A stretch of DNA of 64,000 nucleotides from Streptomyces sp. SLBN-118 (GTDB taxonomy: Bacteria; Actinomycetota; Actinomycetes; Streptomycetales; Streptomycetaceae). Every line of letters starts with the position of its first letter. The first letter of the stretch is position 1. Of the stretch, positions 1-9,139 are shown in pieces. A program made the position numbers and the translations under genes. The notes below the pieces were generated by a model. It made no database searches. It was given only the letters and a program-made list of their open reading frames with translations, and was not told the DNA's origin. Location of the stretch: the NCBI RefSeq assembly GCF_006715635.1, contig NZ_VFNP01000001.1, positions 1,798,001 through 1,862,000 of the forward strand. The letters are read 5' to 3'.

Positions 1-625
1 GGGACTGATACGCGCTCGATACGCCGGTCGCCCGGAGCAACAGGTTGACGCCGGTCTGCGGCGTGAAGATCCATCGCCATACGACGCCGGTCACGATGAA
101 TGACAGTGCGTAGGGGAAGAGGAAGACACTGCGGAAGAAGGCCCGGCCGACGACCACGTGGTGCACGAGGAGCGCCAGCGCCATACCCACAGCGACGGAC
201 ACGAAGAGAAAGAGCAAGGTGAAGACGACGGTGTTGCGAAGGTCGGCCTGGAATCGGGGGGTGGCGAAAAGGTCCGAGTAATTGCCCAGAACACCGTCGC
301 GGACGGTGGTGTCGTGGTTGAAGGGATTCCATCGCTCGGTGGTGGAGATGAACACAGTGAAGGCGATGAAGCCGTAGACGAAGATGCCGACACCGATGAA
401 ACTCGGTGCTACGAGCGCCGGGCCGAGCCAGTTGCGGCGCAGCCTGGCCCATCGCCCGGGGGCGTTTCGGCGGTGGCCTGTTCTTGTGACACGCCGTCGT
501 GCCGACGGCGGACTCTTCTGGGGCATCGTGGGCTCTTTGGTCGGGTGCTGGTTGGCGGTCGGATGGCCCTCGGTTGGTCGGGCCGAGGGCATGTCCGGTG
601 AAAGACTTGCGACGCTGAGCGTCAT
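1..625 (-). CDS. Carbohydrate ABC transporter permease, N-terminal part (cut by window edge)
   Basis: This is the first ~208 residues of an inner-membrane permease of the MalF/UgpA type; the rest lies left of position 1. After a basic cytoplasmic N-terminus rich in Pro and Arg, a first membrane helix (LVAPSFIGVGIFVYGFIAF) is followed by the periplasmic stretch and by helices around FTLLFLFVSVAVGMALALLV and FLFPYALSFIVTGVVWRWIF. The ATG at 625 overlaps the TGA of the upstream binding-protein gene (ATGA), so translation is probably coupled. It should form the membrane pore for the substrate caught by that lipoprotein. The second permease expected in such systems is outside the window. A later in-frame ATG at 592 is a possible alternative start. 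Confidence 0.85.
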   Translation of the reverse strand, partial: MTLSVASLSPDMPSARPTEGHPTANQHPTKEPTMPQKSPPSARRRVTRTGHRRNAPGRWARLRRNWLGPALVAPSFIGVGIFVYGFIAFTVFISTTERWNPFNHDTTVRDGVLGNYSDLFATPRFQADLRNTVVFTLLFLFVSVAVGMALALLVHHVVVGRAFFRSVFLFPYALSFIVTGVVWRWIFTPQTGVNLLLRATGVSSAYQS

Positions 626-1887
626 TCCTTCGCGGCGGCGTCCAGCGTCTTGGCGAAGGCGCCGATGTCGTTGTCCGTGTTGAGCTGGTTGATCGCGTCG
701 AAGAACGCCTGCTGGAACTGCGGCGAGGTGGCCTGGCCGTGGACGAGCGTGTTCACCAGGGTTCCCGTACGGAAGGTCTTCGCCGCGGCCTGCTGATATG
801 CGCCGAGCGACGAGACATCGACATCGGTGCGCACCGGGGTCGAGCCCTTGGCCTTGTTGAACGCCAGCTGGCTTTCCTTGCTGCCGACGGAGGCCAGCCA
901 CTTGTTCACCAAAGTCGGGTTCTTCGTGGCGGCCGAGGCGACGAAGGCGTCGCCGACCGCGACGAAGGTGTTGTCCGCGCCGGGGAAGGCTACGTAACCG
1001 AAGTCCTTGCCGTCGGCCTTGCCGTACTTGAGGAGTTCCCCGTACGCCCAGTCGCCCATCGTGTTGAAGCCGCAGCCGCCGTCGGCCATCAGCTTGACCG
1101 CCTGGTCCCAGGTCATTGCGGAGTGGTCATCGTTGGCCTTGCCGAGCAACTGCATGTAGTCCTTGACGCCGGCGCGGACCTTCGGGTCGGACCATGGGGT
1201 CTTGCCGTCGACCAGCTTGTTCCAGCCGTCCGCACCCAGGCGGCCTACGAGCAGGTTCTCCAGAACCTCGGCGGAGGCGAAGATGTCCTTGTCGCCGAGG
1301 CACAACGGCCTTATGTCTTTGTCCTGCAGCTTCTGGATCGCCTGGTTGAAGCCCTGCCAGTTCATGCTCTTGCCGACCTTGACGCCTGCTTTTGCCAGCA
1401 CGGCCTTGTTGAACCACAGAACGTTCCCGCGGTGGACGCCGGTGAGAACTCCGTAGACTCGGCCGTTCTTGCTCATGGCGTCGACCATCGCCTTCGGCAT
1501 GACGGACTTCCACTTGTTCGCCTCGTAAACGTCCGTCACATCGAGGGCCAGGCGGTTGTCGATGAGTTCGCTTATCGCCTTGCCGGGATGAGCCTGCCAC
1601 GTGTCGGGCGGGTTACCGCCCGCCAGCCGGGTTTGCAGCACCTGCTGGGCGTTGGAACCGCCGCCGCCGGAGACGGCTCCGTTCTTCACCTGTGTGCCGG
1701 GATTGTCCTTCTTGAACTGGGTGACGAGGGCATCGAGGGCGGTGGCTTCCGAACCCGAGGTCCACCAGGAGAAGACCTCAAGCTTGTTTCCCTCTGTGCC
1801 ACCACTGCCGAGGGGGCCTCCACAGGCGGTTGCGGTCAGCGCGGACGCTATGACGAGCGCCGTCGCCCACGGGATGGTTCTTCTCAT
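622..1887 (-). CDS. Sugar ABC transporter substrate-binding lipoprotein
   Basis: A 421-residue extracellular solute-binding protein of family 1 that delivers a carbohydrate or glycoside to the downstream permease. The N-terminus (MRRTIPWATALVIASALTATACGG) is a lipoprotein signal with lipobox TATAC, so the mature protein should be lipid-anchored at the outer face of the membrane through Cys22. The body has the usual features of the family: FSWWTSGSEATALDALV near the N-terminus and GDWAYGELLKYGK in the middle, where Trp and Asp commonly contact sugar. It is the eighth gene of the operon, 61 bp after the GH88 gene, and overlaps the permease start by 4 bp. The substrate cannot be read from sequence; the GH88 neighbour suggests an unsaturated uronide or related glycoside. 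Confidence 0.9.
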   Translation of the reverse strand: MRRTIPWATALVIASALTATACGGPLGSGGTEGNKLEVFSWWTSGSEATALDALVTQFKKDNPGTQVKNGAVSGGGGSNAQQVLQTRLAGGNPPDTWQAHPGKAISELIDNRLALDVTDVYEANKWKSVMPKAMVDAMSKNGRVYGVLTGVHRGNVLWFNKAVLAKAGVKVGKSMNWQGFNQAIQKLQDKDIRPLCLGDKDIFASAEVLENLLVGRLGADGWNKLVDGKTPWSDPKVRAGVKDYMQLLGKANDDHSAMTWDQAVKLMADGGCGFNTMGDWAYGELLKYGKADGKDFGYVAFPGADNTFVAVGDAFVASAATKNPTLVNKWLASVGSKESQLAFNKAKGSTPVRTDVDVSSLGAYQQAAAKTFRTGTLVNTLVHGQATSPQFQQAFFDAINQLNTDNDIGAFAKTLDAAAKE

Positions 1888-1948
1888 GCAGCTGCTCCTT
1901 CTCTTCCTTCACGCTGGTAGCGGGCAGCGCCCGTACCTTGAGCGGGGG

Positions 1949-3124
1949 TCAGGCCGATGGGGTTCTGATGGCTGCGGCGGTGCGGGTGCCGCCGAGTACC
2001 TTGTGCAGGGCTTCGACGAGGAAGTAATCGCCCCACATGACGCTTTCGTCGACGCCGAGGCCCTTGGCTTCGTGATAGGAGGCGTGCTTCAGCAGCCCCT
2101 CCCAGGGATCGTCCGGCCCCGCCAGGAAAGACTCGTGGCACAGGCGCTCAAGCGTGGAGAAGGCATGGTGCCGGTAGCGCACGGCCCGTTGCTCATCCAC
2201 CAGGTCCGCCAGTTGCAGCAGTCCGCTGGCAGCGATGGCCGCTGCTGAGCTCTCATACGGCAGCCGGGGGCGCGGCTCGCTCCAGTCGTTGGGCGGGACC
2301 AGCTGGTCGGTGGTGCAGTCGATGTAGTAGTCGGCGCAGGCAATGGACGTGTCCAGGTACTGTGCCTCGCCGGTGAGTGCATAGCAGGTACCGAAGCCGT
2401 ACAACGCCCAGGTCTGGCCGCGTGCCCACGAGGAGTCCGCCCGCCAGCCCTGCTGTGTGCTCTGGCGCAGGAACTCTCCGGTGTGAACATCGAAGATGCC
2501 TTCGTGCGCAGTACTCCCGTCACCGCGGACCAGATGTCGACGGGTGGTCCGGCAGTGCTCGTGCGCCAGTGCCAACAGGGCCTCATCGCCGCTGTGCTGT
2601 GCGGCGTAGAGGACGATGCCGACGTTCATCATGATGTCGATGAACAGGCTGTCAGGGGCGAGAAAGGATCGAAGGTAACGACCCGTCGGGTTGTAGCGCA
2701 GGCCCATCGTCTTTCCCGCGGTGACGACCACGTCGTTGCGTGAACTGTCACCGGTCAGGTCGTACCACCGCTTCCAGGTCGGCCAGAAGACGAAACCCAG
2801 GTCATGGACGGACCGGTCGTGCTTGCGCTCCTCCACCAGCAGGGAGTAGTGCTCGGCTCGGCCGCGCCACAACGGGTCGCCGGTGGTTTCGGCGAAGATC
2901 CACATCTGGCCGCCGAGAAACCCCTCGCACCAGTTGGTCCATGCCTCCTTGGGGTGGTGCCACTTCCCTTGCTCTGTATAGAGCGGGAAGTAGTCGGGAT
3001 GGGCGGTCACGAGTCGGTCGACCTTCGCCTGAGCGGCGTCCATGGCCCGTTCGGCCGCGGCGCACAGCGATGCGGGTGGCTCGAAGGAGCCCGCGCCCAG
3101 GGCGGTGGGAGTTCTTGTGGTCAT
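1949..3124 (-). CDS. Glycoside hydrolase family 88 (unsaturated glucuronyl hydrolase-like)
   Basis: A 391-residue cytoplasmic (alpha/alpha)6-barrel enzyme expected to cleave a 4,5-unsaturated uronic acid from the non-reducing end of an oligosaccharide or conjugate by hydration of the enol ether. The two catalytic-type aspartates of the family are visible: Asp108 in HDLGF and Asp163 in FIDIMMN. The active-site Trp/Arg motif WARGQTW and the late DESVMWGDYF motif are also intact. Length is normal and there is no signal peptide, so the substrate must be imported first, consistent with the ABC genes that follow. The start lies 2 bp after the aldehyde dehydrogenase stop. The exact aglycone or sugar partner is unknown. 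Confidence 0.88.
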   Translation of the reverse strand: MTTRTPTALGAGSFEPPASLCAAAERAMDAAQAKVDRLVTAHPDYFPLYTEQGKWHHPKEAWTNWCEGFLGGQMWIFAETTGDPLWRGRAEHYSLLVEERKHDRSVHDLGFVFWPTWKRWYDLTGDSSRNDVVVTAGKTMGLRYNPTGRYLRSFLAPDSLFIDIMMNVGIVLYAAQHSGDEALLALAHEHCRTTRRHLVRGDGSTAHEGIFDVHTGEFLRQSTQQGWRADSSWARGQTWALYGFGTCYALTGEAQYLDTSIACADYYIDCTTDQLVPPNDWSEPRPRLPYESSAAAIAASGLLQLADLVDEQRAVRYRHHAFSTLERLCHESFLAGPDDPWEGLLKHASYHEAKGLGVDESVMWGDYFLVEALHKVLGGTRTAAAIRTPSA

Positions 3125-3126
3125 CG

Positions 3127-4626
3127 TCAGTTTGCTCCGTCCGCAGGGATCCAGGGGTTCCGTCGTGGCCCCGTGTGCACCACCACGCTCTTGAGCTCGG
3201 TGAATGCCTCGATCGCGTGGCGGCCGAGCTCACGGCCCAGGCCGCTCTCGCCGTAGCCGCCGAAGCTGAGTTCGGGGAAGCCGTCCATGAAGCAGTTCAC
3301 CCACACCGTCCCCGCACGGGTGCGGCGGGCGTATTCCACCGCGGTGTCTACGTCCCGCGTCCACACTCCCGCCGACAGACCGTAGGGAGTGCTGTTGGTG
3401 ATCGAGACTGCTTCGTCGAGCGAGTCGAACCGTAGGACGGACAGCACCGGTCCGAAGATCTCGGTATCCGCGACGGACATATCGGGCGTGACACCGTCGA
3501 GGACTGTGGGGGCGTAGAAGCGACCGGCGGAGGTGGGCAGGCGGTGGCCTCCCAGGAGCAGCTCGGCGCCGGCCGTGACGCCTTCGCCGACGAGCCGCTC
3601 GATGGTGTCCAGCTGCTCTTGGCTGGCGATCGCACCGACCTTGGTGCGATCGTCGAGGGGATCGCCGACCACGACCCGGCGCGCCTTCTCGACGACTCGG
3701 GCCACGAAGTCATCGGCGATGTCCCGGTGGACGAGCAGCCGGCTGCCGGAGTTGCAGCATTCGCCCTGATTGAACAGGACTCCGAAGACCACGGCGTCAA
3801 CGGCGGCGTCGAGGTCGGCGCCAGGGAAGACGACCTGGGGGTTCTTGCCGCCCAGCTCAAGCTCGACTCGCTTGAGGGTCTGTGCCGCGGCGGCCATCAC
3901 CTTCTTGCCCACCTCCGTGGACCCGGTAAAGGACATCACGTCGACGAGCGGGTGCTCGCTGAGCTGCGATCCGACGCCGCCCTTGCCGGTGATGATGTTG
4001 ACCACTCCGTCCGGGAGGCCCGCCGCGGTCACTAGCTCGCCGAGCAGCAGCGTGGTGCCGGGAGTGAGCTGACTGGGTTTGACCACCGCGGTGCAGCCGA
4101 CGGCGAGAGCGAAGGGGAGTTTCTGGCTGACGATGAGCAGTGGGAAGTTCCAAGGGGTGATGATGCCGACGACGCCTGCCGGCTCCCGCAGGGCCAGACC
4201 GAGGTACTCGCTCCCCAGGGCGTTGTGGGAATCTCCGTAGGCATGTTGAGCGAGGGTCGCAGCGTAGTACCACAGCTCCGCGGTGGCCGCGACCTCGCCG
4301 CGGGCCTGGCTGATCGGCTTGCCGCTCTCCAATGCCTCCACGCGGGCGAGTTCTTCGGCTCGTTCCTCCACCAGCGCGGCGACCCGGCGCAGGTGGCGGG
4401 CTCGGGTCGTGCCCGGTAGGCCGCTCCAGCGTCCGTCGTCGAATGCTGTCCGCGCGGCCTGGACCGCCCGGTCAACTTCATCGGTGGTGGCTTCGATGAA
4501 TGCGCCGACAACGACATCGTGGGCCGGACTGGTCCGGGTGAACCGCCGGGCGTCCTCCGCGTCGATGCGTTCGCCGTCGATGAGCATCGAGTAGCGCCGT
4601 GGTTGGATCGATTCAACAGTGGTCAT
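3127..4626 (-). CDS. NAD(P)-dependent aldehyde dehydrogenase
   Basis: A 499-residue class of the ALDH superfamily that oxidises an aldehyde to the carboxylate. The Rossmann-type cofactor region is marked by TPWNFPLL and FTGSTEVGKKV. The general base is in ELGGKNPQVV and the catalytic cysteine in FNQGECCNSGSR; the family signature is complete. I chose the ATG at 4626 because the longer open frame would run back through the enoyl-CoA hydratase gene; 4626 gives the standard length and leaves a 22-bp spacer. In this operon it most likely oxidises the aldehyde made by the GMC alcohol oxidase/dehydrogenase, giving an acid for the CoA-transferase. Betaine-aldehyde-like activity is an alternative. 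Confidence 0.93.
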   Translation of the reverse strand: MTTVESIQPRRYSMLIDGERIDAEDARRFTRTSPAHDVVVGAFIEATTDEVDRAVQAARTAFDDGRWSGLPGTTRARHLRRVAALVEERAEELARVEALESGKPISQARGEVAATAELWYYAATLAQHAYGDSHNALGSEYLGLALREPAGVVGIITPWNFPLLIVSQKLPFALAVGCTAVVKPSQLTPGTTLLLGELVTAAGLPDGVVNIITGKGGVGSQLSEHPLVDVMSFTGSTEVGKKVMAAAAQTLKRVELELGGKNPQVVFPGADLDAAVDAVVFGVLFNQGECCNSGSRLLVHRDIADDFVARVVEKARRVVVGDPLDDRTKVGAIASQEQLDTIERLVGEGVTAGAELLLGGHRLPTSAGRFYAPTVLDGVTPDMSVADTEIFGPVLSVLRFDSLDEAVSITNSTPYGLSAGVWTRDVDTAVEYARRTRAGTVWVNCFMDGFPELSFGGYGESGLGRELGRHAIEAFTELKSVVVHTGPRRNPWIPADGAN

Positions 4627-4648
4627 GGCAAGGGGCTCCAAGGGGGAT

Positions 4649-5443
4649 TCACTGGCCGTGGAATCTGGGCGTGCGACGTTCATGGAAGGCCGCCAAGCCC
4701 TCCGCACGGTCGTCGGTGACGGCGGACAGCGCTCCTGCGAGAGCCTCCAGCGCCTCGGCGTTGGACGGTGTGGCGTGGGTGAGGACCTGCTTGGCCAACT
4801 GCACGGCCACCGGACCGCGGCTGGCAATGAGGGCGGCGAGCCGCTCCGCCGCCGCAGCCGTCTCGCCGGGCGGCGCGACCTCGTCGACCAGTCCCCATTG
4901 CTGGGCCGTCTCCGCGTCGAGGAGTTCACCGGTGAGCACCAGCCGTTTGGCCCTTGCGGGTCCGATCAAGGAAGCCAGTCGTGCCGTGCCGCCCCATCCC
5001 GGGAGAGTGCCGATGCCGACTTCCGGAAGCCCGAGACGGGCAGTGCCCGCGGCGACCCGCAGGTCGCATGCCATCGCCAGTTCCAGGCCGCCGCCGTACG
5101 CTCCGGCGTGGAGGACGGCGATACTCGGCTGCCGGAGCGAGGCGAGCTGCCGCAGGGCGTCGTGGCCGACGTGCACCCAGTGCCGCCAAACGGCCAGTGG
5201 ATCGTGGTCGGCGAAGGCGTTGAGGTCGGCTCCGGCACAGAAGGCCCGATCGCCTTCCGCGGTGACCAGGACCACCAGAATGCTGTCGTCACTGTCGATG
5301 GCCTGCGTGTGGCTCGCCAGTTGCCGCAGCATGGCAGGGGTCAGCGCGTTGAGCTTGTCCGGTCGTGCCAGCGTGATGACCGCGACGTCGCCGCGACGTT
5401 CGAGTCGTACGATGCCCTCGTTGGGCTCTGGGATGTCATTCAT
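4649..5443 (-). CDS. Enoyl-CoA hydratase/isomerase family protein
   Basis: A 264-residue crotonase-fold enzyme. The oxyanion-hole segments are recognisable: FCAGADLNAF around residues 67-76 and AYGGGLELAMACDLRVA around 118-134, the latter carrying the second backbone-NH glycine. The downstream LPEVGIGTLPGWGG segment carries the glutamate typical of hydratases. It probably hydrates or rearranges the acyl-CoA formed by the CoA-transferase encoded just upstream; the start codon overlaps that gene's stop (ATGA at 5440-5443). Crotonase-fold proteins vary in reaction (hydratase, isomerase, lyase), so the precise step is not proven. Confidence 0.9.
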   Translation of the reverse strand: MNDIPEPNEGIVRLERRGDVAVITLARPDKLNALTPAMLRQLASHTQAIDSDDSILVVLVTAEGDRAFCAGADLNAFADHDPLAVWRHWVHVGHDALRQLASLRQPSIAVLHAGAYGGGLELAMACDLRVAAGTARLGLPEVGIGTLPGWGGTARLASLIGPARAKRLVLTGELLDAETAQQWGLVDEVAPPGETAAAAERLAALIASRGPVAVQLAKQVLTHATPSNAEALEALAGALSAVTDDRAEGLAAFHERRTPRFHGQ

Positions 5444-7035
5444 CGAAGTTCTCCCGCGTCGGGCAGCTGGAGACGAAGGGGTTCGGGCCGGAACAGGCGG
5501 GGGTCCATGACCGTCAGCTGGGAACTGACCTGGAGCGGATAGGCGGCGCGGTCGAGCACGTCGCGCTCGAGGTCGATGCCGGGAGCGACCTCAGTGACAG
5601 TCAGGCCCTCGGGGCAGAGCTGCATGACACACCGTTCCGTGACAACCGTGACGCGCTGTCCGTTGGCCACGGCGCGCCGTCCACTGAAGGTGACTTGTCG
5701 GACTTTCTCGACGAGTTTGGGCACATTCCCGTCGCTGATCAGCCGCAACTCGCCTGCATCGACGTCAATTTCGCGGCGGCCGGCGGTGAAATAGCCGCTG
5801 AAGACCAGGTGCCGGGCGTTGGCCGTGATGTCGGCGAAGCCGCCGACTCCGGCGGTGACATGGGAGCGGCCGGGCAGGGCGGACACGTTGATATTGCCCT
5901 CGGTGTCGATTTCGAGGAACGACAGCATCGCGGTGTCGAAGCCTCCACTTTGCAGCAGGGTGAACTGGTCGGAGGAAGGCAGGATCGCCTGAGGGTTGAG
6001 CGCACAGCCGAAGGCGAACCCGGTGAGCGGAAAGCCGCCGATCGGGCCCTGTTCGATGACCCAGGTGACCTCCTCATGACAGCCCTCTTCGAGCAGAACC
6101 CGCGGAACCAGTGCGGAAATACCGAACCCCAGGTTGACCACCGCCCCCCGGGAAAGTTCCATCGCCGCCCGCCGCGCGATGATCTTTTCGAGCCCGAACT
6201 GCGCGGGTTCCACCTCCGCCAGCGGGCGGCGCAGCGTCCCCGCGAGCGCCGGGTCGTAGGCAATCTGCGTAGTCTGCAACTGGTCGGGGTCCACGACGAC
6301 GCGGTCGACGAGGATCCCCGGCACCCTGACCTGTTGGGCGGGCAACGAGCGGCCCTCGGCGACCCGTTTGACCTGTGCGATCACGATGCCGCCGTTGCTG
6401 CGCGCGGCCAGCGCCTGGTCCAGGGCGCCCAGCGGCGCCCCCTCGTCCTCCATGGTGATGTTGCCGTGCTCATCCGCGGTGGTACCGCGGATGACCGCAA
6501 CATCGACCGGCACCGTCGGAAAGTACAGCCACTCGCGCCCGTCGAAGTGTTCGACACGGACGAACTCCGGCGTCACGCCGTTCATCCGTCCGCCCTCGCG
6601 TCGCGGGTCGATGAAGGTGTCGAGCCCGACGGTGGTCAGGACGCCCGGCTGTCCGGTGGCGGCGGACCGGTGCATCTGGAACAGCACACCGGAGGGCAGG
6701 TTGTACGCCTGGATCTCACTTGCCTCGATGAGCTTGCGGACCAAGGGCGGGTCAGCCGACGAGGGACCACTGGGATAGGACCCTGCGAAGATCCGATGCA
6801 GCAGACCAGGCTGCGCGAGATGGTCGATGCCCTTGATGCCGTACATGTCACCGGCCGCAATGGGGTGCACGGTCGTCAGACCGCTCGGCGCCCCGGTCGA
6901 GGCGAATCGCACGCCGATGGCCCGAAGTACGGCGTCGGGGCAGCCAAGTCCACTCGAAGAGCTAATGCTCACCGTAGCGCCTTCCGGCACAAGGTCAGCA
7001 GCCTCGGCCGCACTGATCACTTTGGTCCGCGTCAT
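5440..7035 (-). CDS. Family I acyl-CoA:carboxylate CoA-transferase (propionate/acetate CoA-transferase type)
   Basis: A 531-residue enzyme with the alpha and beta halves of 3-oxoacid CoA-transferases fused in one chain, as in YdiF and propionate CoA-transferase. The catalytic glutamate, which forms the thioester intermediate, lies in the WVIEQGPIGG motif near residue 325. The N-terminal half has the usual IGVRF and KGIDHLAQPGLL segments. It would transfer CoA from an abundant acyl-CoA to the carboxylic acid made by the pathway's aldehyde dehydrogenase. Its stop/start overlaps are ATGA on both sides (7032-7035 with the dehydrogenase gene, 5440-5443 with the hydratase gene), showing tight operon organisation. 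Confidence 0.9.
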   Translation of the reverse strand: MTRTKVISAAEAADLVPEGATVSISSSSGLGCPDAVLRAIGVRFASTGAPSGLTTVHPIAAGDMYGIKGIDHLAQPGLLHRIFAGSYPSGPSSADPPLVRKLIEASEIQAYNLPSGVLFQMHRSAATGQPGVLTTVGLDTFIDPRREGGRMNGVTPEFVRVEHFDGREWLYFPTVPVDVAVIRGTTADEHGNITMEDEGAPLGALDQALAARSNGGIVIAQVKRVAEGRSLPAQQVRVPGILVDRVVVDPDQLQTTQIAYDPALAGTLRRPLAEVEPAQFGLEKIIARRAAMELSRGAVVNLGFGISALVPRVLLEEGCHEEVTWVIEQGPIGGFPLTGFAFGCALNPQAILPSSDQFTLLQSGGFDTAMLSFLEIDTEGNINVSALPGRSHVTAGVGGFADITANARHLVFSGYFTAGRREIDVDAGELRLISDGNVPKLVEKVRQVTFSGRRAVANGQRVTVVTERCVMQLCPEGLTVTEVAPGIDLERDVLDRAAYPLQVSSQLTVMDPRLFRPEPLRLQLPDAGELR

Positions 7036-8060
7036 GCTGCGTTCTCCACGGCTATGGTCGGGGTCACAGGGATCCGGGTGCCGGTGTGCAGGGCGTCGCG
7101 GACGGCGAGGGCGATGGCGAGTGACGCGAAGCCGTCGACGCCGGTCGCCAACGGCCGGCCCCGGCCCTCAGTCGCGTCTGCGAAGGCACGCAGCCCGGTG
7201 ACATACAGGTCCTCACGCGGCCCCGCCTGCACCGGCGAGACGGTTCCGCGACGGCGCAGGACGACGTCGCCGTCGGGTTCCTGCGTCATCGCTTCCGTGG
7301 CGACGAGTGAGGCTTCGGTGCCGTGGACCTCCAGGGCTGTGCCCGCGTGGGGGACCGTGAACGCGTCATGGGCATAGGCGAGCACGTCGTCGTCCATGCG
7401 CAGCACGGCCATTGCCGCGTCGTACAGGCCCGGGGCAGCAAGTCCCTGGTTCACGGCCGTAGCCGTGGCATCGCGTACCTCCCGTCCGAGCACGAACCGC
7501 AGCACGTCCGCGTCATGCACGGTGATGTCCAGCACCACCCCGCCGCCGGCGTCGGGACGATCCAATCGCCAGCCTCGCAGCCGCTGCGGCAGCTCCACGG
7601 CATGGTGGATGCGCACGGCCAGTGGCCGGCCCACGGCTCCCGCGGCGACCAGGCGTTGGATCGTTCTAATAACCGGCGAACCGCGCAGGTGGTGGTTGGT
7701 GCCGAGGACGACATCCGCCGTGCGGGCAGCGCGTACCACGTCCGCTGCATCCTCCAGCGTCATCGCCAGCGGCTTCTCGCACAGCACGTGCCGCCCCGCG
7801 GCTGCGGCTGCGACCGCCTGGTCCCGGTGCAGCTCGTTGGTGGTGCTGACGTAGACGGCGTCCGCCGGCACGGACAGCGCGTCATCGAGGGTCGCCACCA
7901 CCGCCGGCACATCGTGTTTCTCGGCGAAGGTTTTGCCGCGGTCCACGCTGCTGCTCAGTACGGCGACGGGCTCCTGCCCGAGCGCCCGCATAGCGGGGAT
8001 CATGCGCGTGGCGGCGATATCGCTCGCCCCGACCAGCACCCATCGCAACGGCCTGCTCAT
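7032..8060 (-). CDS. Gfo/Idh/MocA family NAD(P)-dependent sugar oxidoreductase
   Basis: A 342-residue dehydrogenase with an N-terminal Rossmann domain (WVLVGASDIAATRMIPAM) and the family motif ending in CEKPLAM near residue 97, whose Lys takes part in catalysis. The C-terminal alpha/beta domain carries the substrate pocket (DAGGGVVLDITVHDADVLRFV, where the Asp and His are the usual catalytic pair). It probably oxidises a sugar or cyclitol hydroxyl released from the imported glycoside. Its start overlaps the LacI gene stop (8057-8060) and its stop overlaps the CoA-transferase start. The substrate is not predictable from sequence alone. Confidence 0.9.
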   Translation of the reverse strand: MSRPLRWVLVGASDIAATRMIPAMRALGQEPVAVLSSSVDRGKTFAEKHDVPAVVATLDDALSVPADAVYVSTTNELHRDQAVAAAAAGRHVLCEKPLAMTLEDAADVVRAARTADVVLGTNHHLRGSPVIRTIQRLVAAGAVGRPLAVRIHHAVELPQRLRGWRLDRPDAGGGVVLDITVHDADVLRFVLGREVRDATATAVNQGLAAPGLYDAAMAVLRMDDDVLAYAHDAFTVPHAGTALEVHGTEASLVATEAMTQEPDGDVVLRRRGTVSPVQAGPREDLYVTGLRAFADATEGRGRPLATGVDGFASLAIALAVRDALHTGTRIPVTPTIAVENAA

Positions 8061-9139
8061 ACGGCCTTCTCCTTCGTTCTGTCAGGGCGGCAGCCGCAGG
8101 AGCGCCGCACTATCAGTTCCGGGACACTCACGTCGTTCACCAAGGGCGCGTCCGGCTCTTCTATCTGCTGGATGAGCAGCCGCGCGGCCCGCTCGCCGAG
8201 CTCACGCGGCCGCATCGCGATCGTCGTCAGGGCCGGGTGCTGCAGGGCGGACTCCGCGATGTCGTCGAATCCTGTGACCAGGACGTCCTCGCCGACCCGG
8301 ATGCCGAGTTCGTCGCAGGCGAGCAGGACACCGAAGGCGACGATGTCGCTGTAACAGACAATGGCGTCGGGCCGGTCCTTTCGCCCCAGCAACGCCAGAG
8401 CGGCGTCATAACCGCCCTGGCGGGTGGCCGGGGTGGGGACCGATCTGGAGGCGACAAGCCTGCGGCGGTGCGCGGCCAACGCCTCCTCCACACCCTGGCG
8501 ACGGTCACGCCGTGCCGAGGAACTCTCCGGACCACCGAGGAAGGCGACCTTGCGGGCGCCGTGCCACAGCAGGTGCTCGGTCGCCGCTCGGGCGCCCAGC
8601 ACATTGTCGATTCCCACGTAGGACGCCGGATGCCCCGGGACGTACCGGACGAGGAGCAAATGCGGCACGCGGGCGGCGACCAGCGGCGCCAGCTGTTCGG
8701 CCGTCGTGTTCTGGGCCGGGGTGATGAGCAGGCCGTCCGCGCCGTATTCGGGGATCACCCTGAGCAGGTCGGCCTGTTTGGCCGTCGACTCATAGTTGTG
8801 ACCCAGCAGGACCACGATCCCCGCGTCGGCGAGTGCGGCCTCCACACCGACGGTGAGTTCGGCGAAGAACGGGTTGGACACTTCTGTGACGACGAGCCCA
8901 ACGGTGTGCGACCGGCGGCTGCGCAGGCTGGCCGCGCCACGGTGGTAGACATATCCGAGCTTCTCCATCGACGCACGCACACGAGCCCGGGTCGACGCAG
9001 CCACCAGCGGGCTCTCGCGCAGGACCAGCGACACCGTGGCGCGCGAGACCTCCGCGTCGACGGCGACGTCGGCCAGCGTGACCCTTTCTTTACCCATACC
9101 CTTGCCCACTCCCTCGTTCCGCCCCGCCGCGTTGGTCAT
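8057..9139 (-). CDS. LacI-family transcriptional regulator of the catabolic operon
   Basis: A 360-residue regulator with an N-terminal LacI helix-turn-helix and hinge (VTLADVAVDAEVSRATVSLVL, then ASMEKLGYVYHRGAASLRSR) and a periplasmic-binding-protein-like effector domain (TVGLVVTEVSNPFFAELT, GFDDIAESALQHPALTTI). It is the second gene of the operon it probably controls, so it should be autoregulated, with the inducer likely being a sugar liberated by the pathway. The annotated ATG overlaps the GMC gene stop (ATGA at 9136-9139). Two further in-frame ATG codons follow shortly after and could be used instead, starting with MGKERVTLADVA. Likely operators are the palindromes at 10739-10776 and 11731-11768. 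Confidence 0.9.
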   Translation of the reverse strand: MTNAAGRNEGVGKGMGKERVTLADVAVDAEVSRATVSLVLRESPLVAASTRARVRASMEKLGYVYHRGAASLRSRRSHTVGLVVTEVSNPFFAELTVGVEAALADAGIVVLLGHNYESTAKQADLLRVIPEYGADGLLITPAQNTTAEQLAPLVAARVPHLLLVRYVPGHPASYVGIDNVLGARAATEHLLWHGARKVAFLGGPESSSARRDRRQGVEEALAAHRRRLVASRSVPTPATRQGGYDAALALLGRKDRPDAIVCYSDIVAFGVLLACDELGIRVGEDVLVTGFDDIAESALQHPALTTIAMRPRELGERAARLLIQQIEEPDAPLVNDVSVPELIVRRSCGCRPDRTKEKAV